From Heterohyrax brucei (taxonomy: Eukaryota; Chordata; Mammalia; Hyracoidea; Procaviidae): DNA of 64,000 nt. The stretch is taken from positions 53,102,001 to 53,166,000 of the forward strand of contig CM053158.1 of NCBI GenBank assembly GCA_028571685.1, given 5' to 3'. Numbering within the stretch: the first letter of the stretch is position 1; each line of letters opens with the position of its first letter. Made by a program: the position numbers and the translations under genes. The notes below the pieces were generated by a model that was not told the origin of the DNA, ran no database searches, and saw nothing but the letters and a program-made list of their open reading frames with translations. Shown piece after piece: positions 46,291-59,600 of this stretch.

Positions 46291-46960
46291 TTAAATAAAA
46301 AGACTCTATAAGCACAGATGGATTAATTACATTAAAAACTGATATGTTAAGTATAAAGTTAAAGAAGCCAAATTTATCCAAATAGAAAATTTATCATCTA
46401 CTATTCAATTGAATCCCAATAAATTCCTTTTTACTGTCATCATGTTTCGAAACATTCCAAGCATGGGATAACAGTCAATTTCTCTGGTATCACAGAAATA
46501 GGAGAAAATAATTTTTCCTTGCTTTTAGATTTTGTAAGGATCAACTCCTATTTAAAAAATAATAATAAAGACAAAAACTTTAGGATAGAGATATTTTAAG
46601 TGAGTAGGTCAATGTATGAAAAACATATCACTCATTTCCCTAGATCAACGTTTTCTTTCTCCAGGCTTCATTGTCCTTATCTCACAGTGCTAGAGAAGCA
46701 GCGATTACAGAGTACCAAAAGGCTTACTTTTCCCCGGAGCACTTTCACAGGCAAAGTCACCAATTAAAAGTATTGCCAGATTTCAAATGATATCATAAAA
46801 GACAAGTAATTTTTTTCTTCCTCATTTTTATGTATCAAAAGAAGGAACATAACTATCTATTATAAGCTGTAAACTTATTAAATTTTCCTGCTTATAATGT
46901 ACTGGCCGTTTTTTTTTTTTTTTTTTTTTTTTTTTTGTCAGACTTGAACTACCCACCCAG
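46291..46960. other. Single-copy DNA with a poly(T) run
   Basis: No gene. A T run of about 27 bases at 46911-46937 precedes a MIR. Confidence 0.45.
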
Positions 46961-46961
46961 G

Positions 46962-47195
46962 TTATGTAGTGTAGCGGTTAAGAGCACAGACTCAAAGCTA
47001 AACTGCCTCATATCCCAGCTCTGCAGTCTCTACTACATAATCTTGAGCACGTTTCCTACACAACCCTGTGCCTCAGTTTTCTCATTGGTAGAATGGGGTA
47101 ACAGTCAATGTCTATGCCATAGAGTCATTAGGATTGAATGAGTAGTTCACTTAAAACACTCAGTACCTGGAATAAATGCTCAATAAATATTGGAA
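46962..47195 (+). repeat. MIR SINE, near full length
   Basis: GTAGTGTAGCGGTTAAGAGC head, TGCCTCAGTTTTCTCATTGG, and the TGCTCAATAAATATTGG end. Confidence 0.9.
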
Positions 47196-47789
47196 AAATA
47201 AAAATGAAATACACCCACAAAAATATGAGTAGTGGCAAAGTTATTGTCATTGGCATATTTGCATTTTGAAGTAACTTAAGTAAAATAATCTTCATATTTA
47301 TTTCTGATCCTATTTTCTAATCTTCCAAACTCTCCTACTTGGAAAACAATAGGTCAGGCCCATAACTCACCCTTTCTCTTTGAGAACATCAAAGTCAAAT
47401 CTTCTCAGTCATTGTGGGGAGGAGAGTATGAGAGGGAATGCAGGAAATACTTCATATTCTGCAGGAAAGAGAGTGGGTTAATAGATGAGTTCTTTAAAAA
47501 GATTCTTTGGTAGATTTATTTCACAGACACATCTTCATGCATTGCTCCAATTCATTCCCTCTCACAAGATTCAAGAAATCAATTAGTTCCTTAGAAAACA
47601 ACATTATCAACCGTTTAGCCGTCATTATGCAGAATGGAATTATTTTGATGCCAAGTCTAGAACTGGGAGTTTTACAGAAAATCATTTTAAACAAGACTTA
47701 AATAATTATTTGAACACATCTATAAATAATTGTTTCGAATTTGCACATGTAAATTGCAAACTATCTTATGAACATATCAAATGTGAATA
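47196..47789. other. Single-copy DNA
   Basis: Nothing recognisable. Confidence 0.4.
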
Positions 47790-48020
47790 CTTTTTTACTT
47801 TTTTAATAATATCAATAATGATAGTGGCTACAGCTTACCATATGGCAGGCATTCTGCTAAACTCTCTGGGTGGACTATCTCATTTAATCAATATTGCTCT
47901 ATGAAGAAGTCATTATTAAAACTTACGACAGAGATTTCAAGTTACTCATCAAATAGCAAGAGTTCAGATTTGAAATCAGATTCTTCTGATTTTAGAGCCC
48001 ATGCATGCAAACCCTATTCT
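47790..48020 (-). repeat. MIR SINE, diverged
   Basis: Reverse-strand order: ATATGGCAGGCATTCTGCTA, CATTTAATCAATATTGCTCT, then ATTTGAAATCAGATTC and GAGCCCATGC. Confidence 0.65.
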
Positions 48021-49944
48021 AGTTAATTTTTGTAAATTACTTCTTGGTCGGATTCTCCTCACTATAGAAATGATTGTGGCCCTTTCTAACCTTTTTCAGG
48101 CTTGAGAGCATTCAACTTTCTTTAGCAGAAATATCTCCAACTGAAGGTTTAGCAGGGCACATCTCTGTCCCCCACAGAACACAAATGAGAGAACTAGTTT
48201 TATTGTTACCTTAATTTTATTCTTCAGATTATCAGCTATCTCTTTGGACATAAGAGAATGAACTTTTGAAATAATTTCCAAGGACTTTTTATCTTTTCTA
48301 CTTGGTTGAACTTTCAAGTCCTAAGATTTGAATTACATATGAAATTCTCAAATCAGATATAAAAACCATGAAAGCCTTAAACAGCTTTCAAGATCAAGTT
48401 GAGAGGCTAGATCTATTTGAAAGGAAAATGATATCTATTGATATTTAATATAAGAATTCAAGTTATTTAAACTTATATGAATTGGAATTGACTACAACAG
48501 GTTTTTATTTCATTTGAGGTGGTTAGTCACAAGGTTTGTGTTTGGAAAGCATCATTTTAATTGTGAGAGCATACTAACTAGATTGACAATATAATGGAGG
48601 CATCTTTTTCCTAGTTTCCATCCTTGTTATTATATTTCAAGCAACAGCTCTGTCCTGCTAAGTTATCATACTACAAGCAATTTAGAACTGTTACGGGCAC
48701 ATGAAAGATTCTGTTACCATAATATTAGTAATTTCAGGCAGCTTATTTGAATGTTAGTAGAAACATAGGATGCTTTAGCAACGTATTGATTTCCAAAAGT
48801 AGAAATATGGTTCTAATATAACCACTTGCAGATATTACTTCATCCTCTCTTGGGCTATATTTATTTTTGAGGAAGGAAAATTATAGTTTTATTTTAGCAA
48901 GAACAAGTATGGAAATATCCAATTTAAAAGATATTGGTAAATCTCATTTAATTGCTTCTGAATTGAATTTAACACTGTATTCTCCTTGCAAACTTGTGTA
49001 TTCAAATATATGTGTAGAATAAGATGCTCAGTGAAAGTTTTGGGATATTATCTGTGTTGTCTCCATTTATCTAGTAATTCATGGTAAGTATATGAATAGA
49101 TATTCTGTGGGTATCCTTGGCTCAAAAGAAACAGGCTTAATAAAAGACAGGAAAGAAAGGAAATGCTAAGAAGATAGAACTCAGGAACTAAATGTGGAAA
49201 ATATTTGTCAATGAGAAAAAAATACAGACAGAAAAAAACCCTCATATTTCCCTGAGCATTTGCTACATATCTTACCCAAGAGATGATCAGCTTTGTATTT
49301 TGTTGTGTCTAGGAAGTTTGTTCTCCTATAAAGGAAGACATCTTATGAAACTGCATAAATGATTCATTAATTTTTTTCTTTTAACAAAGTAGACCCTTCT
49401 TCATAGTATGAAACTTAGAAACACACAAAAAGTAAAAGCTTCTTACAACTCCACCTTCAGAGATAACTAGCATTAAGAATTCTGTGCATCTTTTAAAATG
49501 TTTGCTGTTGACATGTGCATATGTGTATGTGAGTCTACATGTTTATAGAAAATAAAAATGGAAACATAATGTGTACAATATCTTGTACTCTGCTGCCTGA
49601 ACATATGTTAGGAATACTCTTACCTAAGATTAATTATTCTTTTTCTTTAAAACGTATTTTCTGCATGTCAGGCAAACACTGAGAATTGAAGTTCTGGACT
49701 TAATTCTGGGAACTTTTCCCTGGACTCATAAAGTGCCTGGGGATGTTAAAATAACATAGCTTTAGGAGAAGAGACTTTGTTACCTTGGATTTGTTATTAC
49801 CCAAAGAAAGAAACCCTGAAAAGTACTATTCAGATGATAACGGGAAGATAGGCTACAGAATCTAAAAAGGAGTATGAGTCATATATTTCTGCATCTTCTT
49901 ATCCATACATTACTCAGTGAGCATTCTTTTCCTCAATACATAAG
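48021..49944. other. Single-copy AT-rich DNA
   Basis: No gene. 49390-49620 may be an ancient LINE 3' end (CTCTGCTGCCTGAACATATG), too diverged to name. Confidence 0.4.
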
Positions 49945-50125
49945 AGATATTAAAAACATAAGTAGAAATGAGACTGTCTGGTTTGAATCTCGACTCTTAT
50001 ACCTCAGTTTTGTTTTCTATAGAATGGATACGACAGCAGGATATCATGAAGTCAAATAAAACTATGGTTTGGAACAATGCTTGGTGCAATCCACGTATTT
50101 GCTAAAAGCTGGCTGTTACTAATTT
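49945..50125 (+). repeat. MIR SINE, diverged
   Basis: GACTGTCTGGTTTGAATCTC, then CCTCAGTTTTGTTTTC, then AATGCTTGGTGCAATCCAC in MIR order. Confidence 0.6.
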
Positions 50126-50503
50126 TGCTGTTTAACTTAGTCCCTGATTCCTCTTCAGCTTACTTGGAAATTTCTGTAAATGGAAATGTTTCATATTGGA
50201 AACATTCACGTCAGACATAAGAATTATGGGGCCAGCATGCATTTCTGGGTAGCCAAAAGTCAGGATGCAAGCCATTTGCTCATAGAATGTGTCAGGATGT
50301 AAACAGTTTGATCCCCCCCCGAATGTGTTCATGATTACAACCATACATAACCAAACTGGCTGGTACCACTCATTTAGGTAGTAATGCACTCCATCCTGAC
50401 CAAGTAGCCAGTATGTATATTTCAAATTATTAAAAGCTTAAATTGATTTTATCAATAATTAACTCCCTATCTTTCTCTTGTTCTCTCCATTTATAGAACC
50501 CTC
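50126..50503. other. Single-copy DNA
   Basis: Nothing recognisable. Confidence 0.4.
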
Positions 50504-50514
50504 TCTCCACTTGG

Positions 50515-50691
50515 ACGAAACCCTGGCAGCATAGTAGTTAAGTGCTATGGCTGCTAACCAGAAGATCAGCAGTTCAAAATCCACCAGGTGCTCCTTGGAA
50601 ACTCTATGGGGCAGTTCTACTGTGTCTTTAGGGTCACTATGAGTTGGAACTGTGGAACTAACTCAATGGCAGTGGGTTTGGTTTTTTGGTT
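50515..50691 (+). repeat. AfroSINE with exact target duplication
   Basis: Forward SINE, flanked by TCTCCACTTGG at 50504-50514 and 50692-50702. Ends in the RTE-like CACTATGAGTTGGAACT with a small internal duplication (GGAACT). Confidence 0.95.
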
Positions 50692-50702
50692 TCTCCACTT
50701 GG

Positions 50703-51340
50703 GTGGTGGAACACTTTATATGTTTACTTAGTGCTCCCCAGCTTGAGCTCTTTTGTTTCTCACTGAAGCTGCTTTTCTTTCACTCCTAAGAGGGTATTAG
50801 ATTTTCTGCTTTGACATTTCTGGTGTCAGAAGTGGGATTTCAAAGGTCCATTATCTCTGATGATCTCTGAAGCACTGGGACAGACACATGCTATCTGCTG
50901 AGCTGCTTTGGGATCTCTGCCTCTGCAAATTCTCAGGAATTACTTAAGGTAAACAGCCTTTTAAATCTGAGCTCTGCTCCCTTGCACTGACAGCTCTTTG
51001 AGGTTTATTGTGAATTTGTTTTAGTTCTTACAAGTTTGTTTTCCTGTAACTGTCATTATAAAACAGGGAATGGTATATCTAAAGGAGATTTGAGGTCACA
51101 TTCTGGCAATGCCTACTTATTACATGAACAACCATTATTGTCACTTATTATGCGTGTGCTTGTCTGTTTGGCATAACTTCACTTGACACAGTTTGGAAGA
51201 TTAATAGCCAGTTTGGGATTCTTTTGATCTCTGTGAGTTAAGTTTTCAGCACAGTAAGTCAGAGAACTGAGGTTCCTGAATTAAATAGCCCCAGTAGGAT
51301 ACCTATTTTGATTGGTATATAGCGGTAGCTAAAAGACACA
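50703..51340. other. Single-copy DNA
   Basis: No recognisable gene. Confidence 0.4.
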
Positions 51341-51348
51341 GAGGAAAC

Positions 51349-51518
51349 CCTGGTAGTGTAGTGGTTAAGTACTATGTCTGCTAACCAAAAGGTAAGCAGT
51401 TCAAATCCATCAGGCACTCCTTGGGAACTCTATGGAGCAGTTCTACTCTGTATTATAGGGTCACTATGAGTTAGAATCTCCTTGATGGTGCTGGGTTGTT
51501 GTTGTCATTGTTTTTCTT
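51349..51518 (+). repeat. AfroSINE
   Basis: Forward SINE beginning AAACCCTGGTAGTGTAGTGG. AAAGACAC on both sides is a probable short target duplication. Confidence 0.92.
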
Positions 51519-51805
51519 TTTTTAAAGACACCAAGGGAGTAAAATTGCCTCTCTGTAGGACACTGTCTCTAAATTAACTATGCTGAATAAACAATTACAA
51601 TGTCAAACTTCAGTGTCTACTCCTGCTTCTCTGCTGGCTGATACTTCTATACTCTTCTTTGTCTTCCTTTTCCTCTAATAACTCTTTATCTGAATTTTCC
51701 TTTTCCCCTAAAAAAGAAACAAGCAAATAAACTCTTGCCTGAAATTTATTTAAAATTCACTCCAGCACTGATAACAAAGATTCCTCTCTTACCACTTTTG
51801 CCCTA

Positions 51806-52277
51806 TGTCATAGATTGAATACGTTCCCTGAAAAGTTTGTAACAGTTTGGCTGTGACATAATTCTTGGTATTGTTCCCAGTAATGTTCCTCTATGTTGGA
51901 ATTCCTGCCTCTATGATGTTAATAAGGGTGGATGGACAGCAGCTGTGTTAGTAGAGGAGGACTTGATGTGTAAGTTTATTTTGTGCCTTGAAGTGGTCTT
52001 TTGAGTTATAAAGGGAAAAATCTGGCAGAGAGATTTGGGAACTCACATCATGAAGAAAGTAGAACCAGGTGCTCTTGGAGCACCATGAGCGCGTCCTTCA
52101 GCCCTGAGTTTGCTGTGCCAAGATGCTCCCTGAATAAAGACTGTTTCAACACAAGGACTTTCCTCCAGAGCTGGCAGAGGGAAAGCCTTTCCCTGGAGTG
52201 GACACCTTGAATTTGGACTTGTTAGAGCCATCCACTTTATGGTATTTCTGTTTGAGCAGCACTAGCTGACTAAAACA
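51806..52277 (+). repeat. MaLR-type LTR, complete
   Basis: TG to CA, from TGTCATAGATTGAATACG to GCTGACTAAAACA, with a CCCTGGAGTGGACACC box and a late AATAAA-like position lost. The same family as the segment inside the provirus at 4733. Confidence 0.85.
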
Positions 52278-52332
52278 CCCCGTGTACATTCTTAGAATTG
52301 CATAGCACTGTTGAAGATTTTTCTAAACTCCA

Positions 52333-52798
52333 TGAGGATTTTCAATTGAACTTTGTCTCCCAAAAGATGCGTGTAGCAATTTGGCTAGGCCATGACTCAC
52401 ACTATTGTGTGATGTGCTATATGTTGTAAATCCTGCCTCTATGGTGTTAAAGAGACACAAGTCAATCTATAAGATTATATTGTGCCTTGAGGCAATGTCT
52501 TCAGATATAAATGAAAGGGAAGCAAGCAGAGAGGTGGAGGACTCATACAATCAGGAAAGAAGCAGTGCAGGGAACAGAACTCATCTTTAGACCTGGAATC
52601 CCTGTGCCACAGAAGCTCCCAGTTCAGAGGAAGATCAAGGACAAGGACCTTTTTCAACAGCCAACAGAGAAAGACTTCCCTAGTGTTGATGCCCTGAATT
52701 TGGACTTTTAGCCTACTTTTCTGTGAGAAAGTAAATTTCTGTTTGTTAAAGCCATCTATTTGTGACATTTCTGTTATAGCAGTGCTAGAGAACTAAGA
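52333..52798 (+). repeat. MaLR-type LTR, second neighbour
   Basis: A more diverged LTR in the same orientation, with GCCCTGAATTTGGACTTTTAG, then CTGTTTGTTAAAGCCATC and the GAGAACTAAGAAA end. It differs from its left neighbour and is not its pair. Confidence 0.82.
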
Positions 52799-52829
52799 AA
52801 AAGATCCCTACAAATTTTCTGAAAAAGTT

Positions 52830-53400
52830 AAAATCCTTGTTGAAGTGTAGCATGCTAGGCTCCTTGCCTTATATCAGTTTGCTCAAATGATTTCTGGCTC
52901 ACATAAATCTCTTTTATGGTTAGGGAAGGCAGAATAGAAAGACCTCATGGACAGGCTAGCCTTAATGTGGATAAACTGGTCACCAAACTGTTGAAAGAAT
53001 TTTAGGCCACCAGTGAAAAAAACCCCTAGAGGTTATTCCAAAGGCTTTTCTCCATTAATTGATTGGACAAAAATTTACTCTTGTAAACAAAGATGAAAGC
53101 ATTCATGATTATCAGGTTTGGCTGTTCCAGAATGTTTCCAAACACTCTGGACTCAGTTTGAACATACCTATTGCCTCTGGCACTTCCAATACTGTTTTCA
53201 CATCTGGTTTTAAACTGAGATCTCAGCCTTAGTAGTTATTGATTAGACTGGGAAATAGCTCTACTGTCAAGCAAAACAATTTACAAACTTTCCTGACTCT
53301 TGATGATGAAGCCAAGCCAAAAGCTAATAAATTAATGGTCCTTGAACTGCAACAATAAGAATCTCCTAGTCAAAAGAAAACTGCTAAACATTCCACCAGC
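52830..53400 (+). pseudogene. gag: Decayed retroviral gag (capsid part), left side of split ERV
   Basis: Across shifting frames I see capsid-like text such as ECFQTLWTQFEHT or VSKHSGLS (about 53140), then LTLDDEAKPKANKLMVLELQQ just before 53355. This fits the end of a class I-like capsid. Stops are numerous. The pol of what is probably the same element appears beyond the L1, at 62460-64000. Moderate confidence only. Confidence 0.4.
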
Positions 53401-53404
53401 AAAA

Positions 53405-53470
53405 ATGTATTTGTCACTATTGGAAAACAAACAAAGAAACAAACAACAACAAGAACAACAACAACCTGGC
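53405..53470. repeat. (AAC)n-type simple repeat
   Basis: An imperfect AAAC/AAC run at the 5' side of the long L1. Confidence 0.8.
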
Positions 53471-55479
53471 AGTTGAAACAAACAACTCCTGGATAACATG
53501 GCACAAGAGACAGAAGCAACATGCCATCCCTCCACAGTAAAGCCCTAAAATCTAAGAAAACAGAAACAAATATTAATTCTGGAACCCAAAGTGTCAAGTA
53601 AAGAGAGAAAGATCCAGCTAAACACTGAATGGAATTAAAATCTGACACAGAACAGAGAGCGAGAAGAGATACATGGGAAGTTCCCTATCAAATAATCCAG
53701 CACAGATTTGTCATCTTGAACACCTGCAGCAATCAGTAGACAAAGAAGATGAGAAATGAGATTCACAGAAATCCCAGCAGAAGGTAAAGGGACTGTAACC
53801 AGGGATACACACTTTGCTACCCCGCGATCTTCTCTCCACTGCTCTAGCTGTGAGGCCTCCTGTCCAGGTGCCTGCAGTCACTCAGTCTGATGGGAAGTGC
53901 AGCATTCCAGCTGCTTAAATTTGCCCTACACGCACTGGAGATCAACAGACAGGAGCATGTGAAAGTACCTGCAGGAGCCCCCAGCAGGACACAGATCACC
54001 AAGTAACCTGAGATATATGCTTTCCCAACCTTATTATTCCTAGCCCAGTAGGCTAATTTTGCCTCCCATTAGCTTCATTCTCTTTGCCAGGAGGAAACCC
54101 CTTTATCCCAGTCACTTGGATTGCCACCCTTGTCCCCACTCCATCAGCTTCCTGAATGTCATTTGTCTGTATCTGTGTTGCATTTTTCCATTTCTTTTGG
54201 TTTTCTCTGTGCCTCCAACAACACCTCCTCTCCCTCTTTTATCTCAGACACCTGGCTACATATGCCATCACTGTCTCTTCTTGAAAGGCTCTCAAGTGTT
54301 GCTCAGCTGGAGAACAATTCCCTTGGCCTGGGATGCCATGCCGGTGGAATCTCAGAGGTTTTTTTGGGGGGGGTTGTTGTTGTTGTATTTTGTTTTGTAT
54401 GTTTCTCTATTCTCTTTTCATGGCTTAGGAATCCCTTCTAGCCAGGTTGCACTGCACAGGTCAGGATCTACATCCCCAATCTGCCTGCCTGTGTCAGTGG
54501 GATCCCTGGAGGCATTGATCCTTTTTCCCTCACCCTTTTTTCTCTTTCTGTTAGTGTCTTTTTTTTTTTTCACTTCTCTGCTATTATCTCTCTATACTTG
54601 CCTTATTTTTCTATTTCCTAAATGCCTGCCATTGTGTGACATTTATACCCCTTCTAGCCAGGCCCACTGTCCAACATGATAAATATTTCCCCATCTTCAC
54701 AGCAACACTGGTGGAATCCAGGAGTGGGAGGGAGTGGGGGAGAACTTACTTTTTGTTTGTTTTTCTTTTTCCAAATTTTTAACTAGTTGTTATTTTTTTT
54801 TCTTTTTTGTTTTTCTCCATATTTTAGTTTCTTATCTCTCCACTCCCAACAGCAGTTCCCTTAGCACTCTTTGGTTTTCTTTTTTGTTGTTGGCTCCTAT
54901 CTTTTTCCGCCTATCTCTCTTCTTTCTCATACCCTCCTTAGCTCTACACATCTCACCTACCTGCATCATGTACTGAACATCACACCTACATGCAGCAAAG
55001 GGATGGCCTACTGGAACTTGCCCATCACTGATTCCTGGGTTGTCCTGTAACCTACAGTAAGTGCCACAAACAACCCATTCCAATGCCTCTCCTTTACCTA
55101 GACCTGCCTTGCTGCACCATATCTGAGTGGCTGGCTGTGCCCATTGGACAAGGAGGTGAAAAATATTGTGACCACAGACAAGCAAACAAAGAAGAATGCA
55201 AACCCTGCTTGCTCTGACATAACCAAATAAAACAAAAAAGCAGGGCAAAACAAATTTACAATCAATAAACAAAGAAAGTAACTACTGAATGCCCCGAAGA
55301 GAGTAGACAAAATCAAAATAAACAAAAACAAACCACCACCACAACAAGTAAAGAACAGGGACAAAACACAAGATAAATTTCTAGCAGAATAAAAAAGCAC
55401 TAGAGCTACCTGAGGGGGGATTCAAATCTCTAATGTTCAGAGCTACCCAAGAGTTGAAGCAAAGAGCAGATAAAAATTG

Positions 55480-56260
55480 AGGGACAGACAAAATCATGAA
55501 AAAAGCAGACAAATTCATGTAAGAATTCCTGAAAATACTACAGGAACAAATCACCAAAATAAACTCATAACTAGAAATCATATAAAACAACCAATAGAAA
55601 TTCCAAAGATAAATAGCAAAATTTTGGAAATCGACTGTCATAGAAAGACTGAGGAGGAAATCTGAAATGATGGAAAACAATGTTTGAAGACAAGCACTGA
55701 GATACAACTCTGAGGAAAACTCAGAAAAGAATGAATGAGCCCTGATAATTATGTGGGATATAATCAAAGGAAAAAATTTGAGAATGATCAGAGTGACAGA
55801 ACAGGGCGAGAACAGAGAACACACAGAAAGATCTTTGAATAACTGATGTCAGATAACATCCCTAATGTCATGAAAGATGAAAAATTATCTAAGAAGCTCA
55901 ATAAACCCAATACAGGAGAGATTCTAAAAGAAAATCACTAAGGTATATCATAATTGTACTCACTAAAACCAAAAGCAAAGAAAAAATTCTGAGAGTAGTT
56001 TGAGAAAAACAAAAAGTCACATACAGAGGAGAAACAGTAAGATTCAGCTGTGATTATTTGGCAGAAACCATGCAGGCAAGAAGTGAATGGGATGATACAT
56101 GTAAAACTTCCAAAGGAAAAAAACAACTGCCAATCAAAAATAGTATATCCGGCAATACTCTTGTTCAAAGATGATGGTGAAATTTGGACATTTCCAGATA
56201 AACAGAAATTCAGATGATAAGCAAAAACCAAGTCAAACTAAAACAAAATTATTAAAGGAA
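55480..56260 (+). pseudogene. Old L1, ORF1-side remnant
   Basis: Frame-shifted text includes 'GCAGAAACCATGCAGGCAAG' and 'TTTCCAGATAAACAGAAATT' near 56060-56215, features of the ORF1/inter-ORF part of old mammalian L1s. No open frame survives beyond about 60 codons. Confidence 0.6.
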
Positions 56261-56659
56261 GCCCTTCAGTGTGAGAACAAACAACATCATACCACAGCCT
56301 GAATCTAGGATACAAGATTGTACCAGCCAGATAGCAGCATTGGAAGTGAACTCTCCAGGACTACCCGAAAAGAACTGCAACAAGGAACCAGAGAAGTTAA
56401 CCTGTAAATGACAGTAGCATCAGAATAGTAAAAGAGGGAATAAATAGTATAGATATAGAGCTTGCTATTAGAGTGGAAGGCAAAGTGGTATCAAGTAATA
56501 ATAGACTGGTACAAACCTAGGAATATAAGGGTAGATTTCAAGGTAATCACAAAGAAATCTAACAAATCTACTAATTAAAGAAGAAAAACATAAAGTCTCA
56601 ATGAAAACAAAAGAAATCCACAAACCAAATGAGTTCAGCACAAGACAATAACAGAAACA

Positions 56660-59600
56660 AAGAAAATGTCAGCATTACAAAATAATAGCAGTATACTGAC
56701 ATGTATAAATAATTACACTGAATATAAATGGCCTAAATGCATGCATAAGGAGGTGGAAAGTAACAGAATGCATTTAAAAAGACCCCAGATCTATCCATAT
56801 GCTGTTAACAAGACACACGTTAGAAACAAATACATAAATCTGTTAAAAATCAAAGGACGGAAAAGTATATATCAATCAAATACCTATTAAAAAACAGCAG
56901 GAGTGGCAATACTGATTTCAGATAATAGACTTTAAAGCAAAATGTACTATAAAAGACAAAGACGAACATTATATAATGATTAAAAGGACAATCCATCATG
57001 AAGACTTAACAATAATAAACATCTACACACCTAATCATAGGCTTCCAAAACATGTAAAACAAATAAACTCTAACAACATTGAAATGGAGACTGATAGTTC
57101 CTCAGTAATAGTACAAGACTTCAACATGCAACTCTCAGTAAAGAGTAGACCATCTAGAAAGAAACTCAACGAAAATACAGAAGAGCTAAAGGGCACAATC
57201 AGCCAACTTGGTCTCATAGACATACATAGTACATTCCACCCAACAGTTGCAAAGTACACATTCTTTTCCAAAGTACATACAAGATCTGACAATTAAGTCT
57301 GTGAACTAAATTGTTCTAAGTGCTACGTACCTCATTGCTGAATATCACTACAGTCACCTTTGAGGTACTTCTCTTGGGAAGCTATGCACCAATTCCAGTT
57401 CCTAGGGTCCACCCTTCTAAGCAATTTTGGAATTCTTTCCAGAATGGCCATTGTGAATGGTAACACAGTGGCAAGTTCACAAACTTAATTGTAGAGTTGT
57501 CTGTGAGGGAGTTTTTAGCCAGTAAGTAAATAACTGTATTGGAACACCTTCCCTACTCATCTGATCTTGTCCCCAGTGACTTTTTTCTTTACCCCAAAAT
57601 AAAGGAAATATTGAAAGGAAAACATTTTGATGACATTCAGGACATCAAGGGTAATAATGATGACACCTTTAACGGCCATTCAGGAAACGAAGTCCCAAAA
57701 TTGCTTTGAAGGGTGGACTAGGTGCTAGCATCAGTACATAGCTTCCCAAGGGGAACACTTTGAAGGTGACCATAGTGATATTCAGCAATGAAATATGTAG
57801 CACTTCTTCTAGGATGAGTTGGGAAACTTAATTGAGAATGTTTGTAGAATGTTCACCAGAACAGAATATATCTTAGGCCACAGAGCAACCCTCAACAAAC
57901 TCCAAAAGATACTTTGTATTGAGATAGGAGATACTACAAAGTATTATCTCTGGCTATAATACCATCAAAGTCCAAATCAAAAATAGGAAGAACAAAGGGA
58001 AAAAAATTATATGGAAACTAATAATATCCTGCTTAAAAAAACCACTAAGTAATAGAATAAATCAAAGATGGAAATAAAAAATTTCTAGACTTGAATAAAA
58101 ATGAAAATACATCATACCAAAACCTTCAGGACACACGAAAGGTATTCCTCAGAGGCTAATTTACAGCAATAAATGGATTTGTCAAAAAAAAAGGGACAGA
58201 ATCAAAACATAAGCTACACAGCTCAAACAAATAAAACAAGAACAACAAAAGAAACCTGCAGTCATCAGAAAAAAGAAAATAAATAAGATCAGAGCAGAAA
58301 TAAATGACACAGAAAATAGAAAAATCAATAGAAAGGATTAACAAAACCAAATGTTGGTTCTTTGAAAGAGTGAGCAAAGTCAACAAACCACTGGCCAAAG
58401 TGACAAAGAAAAACAGGAGAGGACTCAAATAACCCAAATGAAAATGACATGGGGAACATTACAATAGATCTAAGTGAAATAAAAAATACCATAACAATAT
58501 TATTAAAAAATATATATATGTATATAAAATAAGTGGAGGAAATGGACAAATTTCTAGACATACTACCTATCCAAATCAAAAGAAAATGATGTTTAAAATA
58601 TGACCAGACCTATAACAAGAGAAGAAACGAAAAAGTAACTAAAAAGAAAAAAAACACACACACATAAAAATACCCTGGCCCAGATGGCTTCACTAGAGAA
58701 TTCTACCAAACATTCAGAGAACAGTGTACACCAGTGCTACTCAAAGTATTTCAAAGTGTTAGAAAAGGAGGGGATAGTTCTGAATTCATTCTATGAAGCC
58801 AGCATAACCCTAAAACCCAAATCATACCAAGACATCATGAAAAAGATAAAACTGTAGACCAATAACTTGCATGAATATAGATGCAAAAATTCCAAACAAA
58901 ATCCTAGTCACTAGAATTCCCCACCATTTCAAAATAATAATGTACTATGACCAAGTATCTGACTCGACAGCACTTGGCTGGCTATGACTAAGTAGGATTC
59001 ACACCAGGTAAGCAAGGATGTTTCAACATTATAAAATCAAAAAATGGAATCTACCACTTAATAAAAGGAACAAACAGAATCATATGATCATTGTCATTGA
59101 TGCAGAAAAGGCATTTGACAAAGTCCAACACCCATTCCTGATAAAAAAACTTTCAATAAAAGAGGAACAGAAGGAAAACTTCTCAACATAATAAAGGGCA
59201 TCTACACAAAACTAGCAGCTAGCATCATTTTTAATGGAGAGAGGCTAAAAACATTCCCCTTGAGAACAGGAACAAGGCAAGGATGCATTTTACCACCACT
59301 CCTATTTAACATTGTACTGGAAGACCTAGCTAGAGCAATAAGGCAAGAAAAAGAAATGAAGTGTATTCAAATTGGTATTGAAGAAGTTAAACTGCCCCTA
59401 TTTGCAAATAATATGATATTATATGTGGAAAAAAAAAAACTCTACAAGAAAGCTACTGAAATGGATAGTAAGATTCAGTTGAGGAGCGGGATACATGAAA
59501 AATATATAAAAATCACTTGGATTCCTATTCACCAATAAAGAGAATAATGAAAAGGAAATCAGGAAAACAATTCCATTTATAACAGCATCTAGAAAACAAA

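Noticed and set aside
46911..46937. Poly(T) run as a reverse-strand retrocopy tail
   Set aside because: No processed gene or LINE body lies beside it; a MIR follows.
54059..54679. A 206-codon forward open frame
   Set aside because: It lies in the pyrimidine-rich 5'UTR-like part of the old L1; composition explains the absence of stops.
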